Shown: positions 5,960 through 9,476 of the stretch, piece by piece | How the letters are laid out: every line of letters begins with the position of its first letter | Numbering within the stretch: the first letter of the stretch is position 1 | DNA from: UBA7312 sp002715345 | GTDB lineage: Bacteria; Bacteroidota; Bacteroidia; Flavobacteriales; UBA7312 | Assembly (NCBI GenBank): GCA_964009845.1 | Contig: CAXGIQ010000051.1 | Coordinates: 1 to 9,476, forward strand | Direction: 5' to 3' | Length of the DNA: 9,476 nucleotides | The notes under the pieces: generated by a model | Databases searched by the model: none | The model's input: the letters and a program-made list of their open reading frames with translations, nothing else | What the model was told of the DNA's origin: nothing | Made by a program: the position numbers and the translations under genes

Positions 5960-8900
5960 ATGAAAACTAAGTTCTTGTTTTTTGTTTTAGTTCTGTTTGT
6001 TGGGCTTTCTGCTACAGAAGCACAACAAGCCAACTTTGATGGGACTGGAGTAGCTCCAGATTTTACACTCACCGACATGAGTGGTGATACACATCATTTG
6101 TATGGATATTTAGACGAGGGTAAAACAGTGGTGTTAGAATATATGAATGTATTTTGTGGTTCTTGTGGAATGCATTCTCCACCTATTGAAAATTTTTGGA
6201 ATAATTATGGTCCTGATGGAACTGATGAGGTGGTAGTCATTGCTTTAGAGATAAATTCAAGCTCAGACTCATTAGACTGTATAAACTATATTTCGAATTA
6301 TGATTTAACACATCCATTTATAAATGGTGCTTCTCCTTTTGGGATGGGTTATTCTGTTACTTATACACCAACTTTTTATGTAGTACATCCAGATTATTCT
6401 TATACACCAGTTTGTTATGGCTGTGATTATACTACAGGTTCTAGCACTATTGAAGAAACATTGGTATCTATCGTAGAGAACTGGACTCCTGCTGTTTCAG
6501 ATTTAATTATCTCGGAGTACTCTGAAGGTAGTTCATATAATAAATATGTGGAAATATACAATGGCACAGAATATTCTGTTGATTTATCACAATATGAATT
6601 ATGGAAAATAACCAATGGAGGAAATTGGCCAGAAACATCATTATCATTAAGTGGCACTTTGTCAAGTGGTCAGGCTTTTCTCGTTGCACATTCATCCTCT
6701 AATGCTTTTATATTATCACATGCTGATACGACATCAGGATTTTGTAATTTTAATGGTGATGATGCTATAGGTTTAGCTAGGGTAGATGAAAATGGTGATT
6801 TTATTTTGATTGATGCAGTTGGAGAAGATGGTTCTGACCCTGGTTTAGGTTGGGATGTTAGTGGAGTTGCTAATGCTACTAAAGATCATACTTTAATTCG
6901 TTTTAACAATGTATGTAATCCTGAAATCGATTGGAGTGTAGGGTCTTCTCAATGGGAAGTTTTACCTCAAAATACATGGAATGATATTGGTGATCATTTA
7001 GGATGTTTAAATAGTCTTCCTATTGTTTATGGATGTACAAATCTACAAGCTACTAATTATGATTCCACTGCTACCCAGGATGATGGAACATGTTTACTTC
7101 CATCTATTGTCATTGATAGTCCACTTGATGGTGCTGTTTTAAGTCAAAACCAGGTTACAGTTTCTTTTTCTGTTAATCACTTTAGAGTTGGCCAGCCTGG
7201 GCCTTTAGTTGATGGACATATTCGTTATAATCTTACTTCAACTCAAGCTAATATACCATCATCAGATGTTATGAAGTATGATACTTTAGATTTACAATTA
7301 CCTTACAATTCTAATGGGTTTGCTTCTAATACAACATGGATTCTAATTATGGAATTAGTTGATGAAAATAACCAATCATTTTCTCCTGTATTATCTGATA
7401 CTATCACATTTACTGTTGGAGTAAATGTAGACGGTTGTACTGATTCTGCTGCATTTAATTATGATTCTAATGCAAATACAGATGATGGCAGTTGTTTTTT
7501 TGTTGAACCAGTTAATCATACTATTAATACAATAGGAATGTTTTTTGACCCGGACACATTACATGTTACTGTAGGAGATACTATAATATTTAATATAGAT
7601 AATTTTCATAATGCTGTTGAAGTAGATTCTGCCACTTACGTGTCAAATGGAACAGCCTCTAATGGGGGTTTTAGTTTTGGTGTAGGTACTTTTGAGTGGA
7701 TTGTTCCTCAAGCTCAAACCTATTATTATGTCTGTCAACCACATGCAATGATGGGCATGAAAGGAATTATTATCGCAAGTATGCCTTCAATAGATGGATG
7801 TACAAATCCATATGCTTGTAATTATAACCAGGCGGCAACAAATGATGATGGAAGTTGTTTAATAACAGAAAATCCAATTATAGATGTTACACAATCAAGT
7901 TGGTATACATCATCAGGAGGAGTTACTGTTAATATTGTTTTTAATAATGATGGGACCTTATTGTTTAATGGAAATTTTGATGGTTATTGGAATCTTTGTG
8001 GTAGTACTTTGTATACACATGGAAATGGAGCAGGATATGATATAGGTAATTATGATTCAAATTCTGGTGAATTTAATGTAAACTATTGGAATGGAAATTC
8101 CTCAGGTTCATATACTCTTTATCCTCATATAGAGGGATGTGTTAATCAAATTGCTTGCAATTATAATCCTTTAGCTACTACACCTTCTTCTTCTCTTTGT
8201 ACGCAAACAAACAATCCTATTGTTGATATTACACAAGGATTATGGAATTTTGAATTTCAATATAATGGTACAGGTATTTCAGATAGTGGTGTTCTAGAAT
8301 TCAACTCGCTTCCAGATAATTCTTTTAATGGTTTATGGAATTCTTATACGACTTCAGGATATACGCAGCTAGTCTGGTCGTTATGTGGTGATAATTTGAC
8401 AATGGAAGGTCAAAGTTTTTGGACAGCTAGCTATGATTCTACTTCAGGTATTTTTTCTGGAAATATGAATGTTGTACAAACAGGAGCATCTGGAACATGG
8501 AGTTTATCTCCACAAATATTAGGCTGTATAGATCCTGCAGCATCTAATTATGATTCTAACGCAAATACTGATGATGGTAGTTGTTGTTATGATAATATAT
8601 TACAATTTTTTATGTATGACTCTTGGGGAGATGGTTGGAATGGAGCAACTTATAATATTTCGGTATCTAATTCATTGATTTCTCCAATAAATGATTCTGA
8701 CACTATATCAGGGACTCTTTCATCTGGATCAATTGGAATAGATCTTATATGTATTCCTGACGGTTGTTATGATGTTACTGTTGGTGGTGGATTATTTGAT
8801 TCTGAGATTACATTTAGTTTTGCTTCATTAAATTTTGCTTTAGCAGGAACATATAATAATATTCCAATAGGTGATAGTTTGGCATGTTCTATTTTAGGAT

Positions 8901-9476
8901 GTACTAATTTATTAGCTGACAATTATTTCCCGTTGGCAGATGTTGATGATGGTTCATGTATTATATCTGGATGTACAGATTCTATTGCATCAAATTATAA
9001 TTCTAACGCAAATACTGATGATGGTTCATGTATTATTTATGGCTGTATTGATTCTACAGCAATTAATTATAGTCCTTTAGCTACAGTTGATGATGGTACA
9101 TGTTGGTATTGTAATTCTAATCAATTATCTGTAGTTGTTGAAGGTGGAACAGCTGATAATGAAATAGGCTGGAGCTTTGTTGAGTTAGGAGGTAGTTGGG
9201 CTATTGCTTCTGGTAGTTCTGGCAGTAGTGTTGCTTGTATATCTGATAATTGCTATAAGTTTAACATGTATGATTCAGTAGGAGATGGTTGGAATGGAGC
9301 TACTTATACAATTTATAATTCTATTGGAAATATAATTGCAACCGGCGGATTATCAAATGGTAGTTTTGGATTGGATACAATTCAAATAGGCACAAGCATT
9401 ATATGTCCAATTTATGGCTGCACAGATCCTATGGCACCTAATTATAATCCTGATGCTACTCAAGACGATGGTTCTT
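5960..9476 (+). CDS. Giant secreted multidomain protein: redoxin, lamin tail, cupredoxin and Cys-pair repeats (3' end outside window)
   Basis: Open from the ATG at 5960 to the window edge without a stop: 1172 codons, truncated by the window and not by mutation. Domains in order: signal peptide (about 1-23, cut near ATEA/QQ); redoxin-like domain (30-170) with CGSC at 66-69; lamin-tail-like domain (179-348); Ig-like region (381-487); cupredoxin (518-608) with His550, Cys592, His595, Met600; two related domains of unknown type (638-725 and 752-854); two GDGWNG domains (876-979 and 1049-1152). Nine Cys-pair repeats separate these from residue 358 on. The protein is rich in Asn, Asp, Ser, Thr and Gly and has only 13 Lys/Arg in total. 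It should be exported to the cell surface or medium, probably by T9SS, whose sorting domain would lie past 9476. The role is not known; surface redox, copper or adhesion are the options. The ATG is fixed by the signal peptide, as the in-frame upstream bases give no better start. Confidence 0.93.
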   Translation, partial: MKTKFLFFVLVLFVGLSATEAQQANFDGTGVAPDFTLTDMSGDTHHLYGYLDEGKTVVLEYMNVFCGSCGMHSPPIENFWNNYGPDGTDEVVVIALEINSSSDSLDCINYISNYDLTHPFINGASPFGMGYSVTYTPTFYVVHPDYSYTPVCYGCDYTTGSSTIEETLVSIVENWTPAVSDLIISEYSEGSSYNKYVEIYNGTEYSVDLSQYELWKITNGGNWPETSLSLSGTLSSGQAFLVAHSSSNAFILSHADTTSGFCNFNGDDAIGLARVDENGDFILIDAVGEDGSDPGLGWDVSGVANATKDHTLIRFNNVCNPEIDWSVGSSQWEVLPQNTWNDIGDHLGCLNSLPIVYGCTNLQATNYDSTATQDDGTCLLPSIVIDSPLDGAVLSQNQVTVSFSVNHFRVGQPGPLVDGHIRYNLTSTQANIPSSDVMKYDTLDLQLPYNSNGFASNTTWILIMELVDENNQSFSPVLSDTITFTVGVNVDGCTDSAAFNYDSNANTDDGSCFFVEPVNHTINTIGMFFDPDTLHVTVGDTIIFNIDNFHNAVEVDSATYVSNGTASNGGFSFGVGTFEWIVPQAQTYYYVCQPHAMMGMKGIIIASMPSIDGCTNPYACNYNQAATNDDGSCLITENPIIDVTQSSWYTSSGGVTVNIVFNNDGTLLFNGNFDGYWNLCGSTLYTHGNGAGYDIGNYDSNSGEFNVNYWNGNSSGSYTLYPHIEGCVNQIACNYNPLATTPSSSLCTQTNNPIVDITQGLWNFEFQYNGTGISDSGVLEFNSLPDNSFNGLWNSYTTSGYTQLVWSLCGDNLTMEGQSFWTASYDSTSGIFSGNMNVVQTGASGTWSLSPQILGCIDPAASNYDSNANTDDGSCCYDNILQFFMYDSWGDGWNGATYNISVSNSLISPINDSDTISGTLSSGSIGIDLICIPDGCYDVTVGGGLFDSEITFSFASLNFALAGTYNNIPIGDSLACSILGCTNLLADNYFPLADVDDGSCIISGCTDSIASNYNSNANTDDGSCIIYGCIDSTAINYSPLATVDDGTCWYCNSNQLSVVVEGGTADNEIGWSFVELGGSWAIASGSSGSSVACISDNCYKFNMYDSVGDGWNGATYTIYNSIGNIIATGGLSNGSFGLDTIQIGTSIICPIYGCTDPMAPNYNPDATQDDGS
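6047..6469 (+). other. Redoxin/thioredoxin-like domain with CGSC
   Basis: Residues about 30-170 of the giant protein. APDFTLTDMSG is the usual opening of AhpC/TSA and TlpA-like redoxins. VVLEYMNVFCGSCGMHSPP places the redox pair at Cys66/Cys69 at the end of the first strand, and YTPTFYVVHPD carries the expected cis-proline (Pro137) opposite the active site. A complete CxxC plus cis-Pro suggests an active thiol-disulfide module outside the cytoplasm. Further cysteines occur at the domain end (VCYGCDY). Confidence 0.8.
6494..7003 (+). other. Lamin-tail-like domain
   Basis: Residues 179-348 of the giant protein. The opening VSDLIISEYSEGSSYNKYVEIYN and the following DLSQYELW, GTLSSGQAFLVAH, GDDAIGLARVDENGDFILIDAVGE and HTLIRFN fit the LTD (lamin tail domain) pattern often found in secreted Bacteroidota proteins and extracellular nucleases. 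It is likely an Ig-fold surface or binding module; no catalytic role is expected. Confidence 0.78.
7031..7093 (+). repeat. Cys-pair repeat R1
   Basis: 21 codons, residues 358-378. It starts GCTN, has ATNYD in the middle and ends DDGTC. It separates the lamin-tail-like domain from the Ig-like region. Confidence 0.9.
7100..7420 (+). other. Ig-like region
   Basis: Residues 381-487. IVIDSPLDGAVLSQNQVTVSFSV opens like the bacterial Ig-like modules that begin with a proline-containing strand, and FSPVLSDTITFTV closes it. The strand pattern suggests a beta sandwich; the family is not certain. No cysteines are present between its flanking repeats. Confidence 0.5.
7433..7495 (+). repeat. Cys-pair repeat R2
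   Basis: 21 codons, residues 492-512. It starts GCTD, has AFNYD in the middle and ends DDGSC. It separates the Ig-like region from the cupredoxin. Confidence 0.92.
7511..7780 (+). other. Cupredoxin (plastocyanin-like) domain with full type 1 copper site
   Basis: Residues about 518-608. FDPDTLHVTVGDTIIFN is the usual early strand pair of plastocyanin-like folds. The ligands are His550 in NFHNAVEV, then Cys592, His595 and Met600 in YYYVCQPHAMMGMKG. The Cys+3 His and Cys+8 Met spacing is that of plastocyanin. All four ligands are present, so a blue copper electron-transfer site is likely. Confidence 0.88.
7796..7858 (+). repeat. Cys-pair repeat R3
   Basis: 21 codons, residues 613-633. It starts GCTN and ends DDGSC; an extra cysteine sits in the middle (ACNYN), a feature shared only with R4. 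Confidence 0.9.
7871..8134 (+). other. Unrecognised domain, copy A
   Basis: Residues 638-725. It opens NPIIDVTQSSW, includes WNLCGSTL and YDSNSGEF, and ends just before R4. I do not recognise the family. The second copy (8213-8521) shares the opening, the W-x-LCG motif and the YDS-x-SG motif, so this is a duplicated module of about 90-105 residues, probably all beta. Confidence 0.65.
8135..8200 (+). repeat. Cys-pair repeat R4, degenerate
   Basis: 22 codons, residues 726-747. It starts GCVN, keeps ACNYN and the final Cys, but the acidic DDG near the end is replaced by PSSS with one extra residue. If that part binds a cation in the other copies, this copy probably does not. Confidence 0.8.
8213..8521 (+). 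other. Unrecognised domain, copy B
   Basis: Residues 752-854. It opens NPIVDITQGLW, carries WSLCGDNL and YDSTSGIF and ends just before R5. It is a diverged copy of the module at 7871-8134, slightly longer through an insertion in its first half. Confidence 0.65.
8522..8584 (+). repeat. Cys-pair repeat R5
   Basis: 21 codons, residues 855-875. It starts GCID, has ASNYD in the middle and ends DDGSC. Its last part is identical in DNA to R7 over 24 bases (8555-8578 and 9002-9025). Confidence 0.92.
8585..8896 (+). other. GDGWNG domain, copy 1
   Basis: Residues 876-979. The signature MYDSWGDGWNGATY is followed by a beta-rich region with a Cys pair (ICIPDGCYDVTV). Domains with this DS-x-GDGWNG signature are common in secreted proteins of Bacteroidota; their function is not established as far as I know. 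Confidence 0.7.
8897..8959 (+). repeat. Cys-pair repeat R6
   Basis: 21 codons, residues 980-1000. It starts GCTN, has ADNYF in the middle and ends DDGSC. It is the first of three tandem copies with an exact 72-nt period. Confidence 0.92.
8969..9031 (+). repeat. Cys-pair repeat R7
   Basis: 21 codons, residues 1004-1024. It starts GCTD, has ASNYN in the middle and ends DDGSC. It is the middle copy of the tandem triplet, separated from its neighbours by three residues. Confidence 0.92.
9041..9103 (+). repeat. Cys-pair repeat R8
   Basis: 21 codons, residues 1028-1048. It starts GCID, has AINYS in the middle and ends DDGTC. It is the last copy of the tandem triplet. Confidence 0.92.
9104..9415 (+). 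other. GDGWNG domain, copy 2
   Basis: Residues 1049-1152. The signature MYDSVGDGWNGATY lies in the middle, preceded by a region with VVVEGGTADNEIGWSFVELG, so the motif sits later in this module than in copy 1. A 20-base DNA stretch at 9281-9300 is identical to 8627-8646 in copy 1. It holds the only lysine (residue 1100) after residue 601. Confidence 0.7.
9416..9476 (+). repeat. Cys-pair repeat R9, cut by window edge
   Basis: 20 codons plus one base, residues 1153 onward. It starts GCTD, has APNYN in the middle and reaches DDGS; the next base is T, consistent with the final Cys codon. The gene continues past the window. Confidence 0.88.

Noticed and set aside
6427..6695. Two minus-strand frames of 62 and 76 codons
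   Set aside because: Both lie antisense to the lamin-tail part of the giant gene and show no protein family features.
8897..9103. Tandem 72-nt periodicity as a possible CRISPR or satellite
   Set aside because: The frame is open throughout, the similarity is mainly at the protein level and the spacers are only three codons; it is a coding repeat.

Overview
The window looks like a piece of a low-GC marine or aquatic Bacteroidota chromosome, most likely order Flavobacteriales. Four things point there. (1) Ribosome binding sites are absent before most genes, while TAnnTTTG boxes of the Bacteroidota promoter type occur upstream. (2) The proteins closely match Flavobacteriia families: an LptF/LptG permease directly after tgt, a DUF6787-type small membrane protein, and a TGT lacking its zinc cysteines. 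(3) A secreted nuclease carries what looks like a type IX secretion (T9SS) C-terminal sorting domain. (4) A giant secreted protein is built with Cys-pair repeats of the GCTD...NYD...DDGSC kind, common in marine Bacteroidota. The lineage assignment rests on recalled families, not on a search.

Layout. Positions 1-1250 (minus strand) hold the start of a LptF/LptG-family permease directly downstream of tgt (queuosine synthesis). From a 68-bp divergent gap, a plus-strand operon runs through 1319-3650: a membrane-anchored family 2 glycosyltransferase, a small sigma-70-family factor and rsmG (16S rRNA G527 methyltransferase). Each junction is a 1-nt stop/start overlap. Facing it, with a 1-bp convergent gap, a minus-strand cluster covers 3652-5876. 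In transcription order it holds a DUF6787-like membrane protein, a SAM-dependent methyltransferase and a secreted endonuclease/exonuclease/phosphatase-family protein. An 83-bp divergent promoter region (5877-5959) follows. The rest (5960-9476) is one uninterrupted open frame that runs off the window.

The unusual object is that last gene. At least 1172 residues are visible. In order they are: a signal peptide, a redoxin/thioredoxin-like domain with a CGSC motif, a lamin-tail-like domain, an Ig-like domain, a cupredoxin domain with a complete type 1 copper ligand set, two copies of an unrecognised domain opening NPI-x-D-x-TQ, and two domains with a GDGWNG motif. The modules after the lamin-tail region are punctuated by nine copies of a 21-22-residue Cys-pair repeat. 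A stretch of 498 consecutive residues contains no Lys or Arg. The C-terminus, where a T9SS sorting domain or surface anchor would sit, is outside the window.

The other genes are mostly housekeeping. No RNA genes, insertion sequences, CRISPR arrays or phage genes were seen, and no gap exceeds 100 bp.
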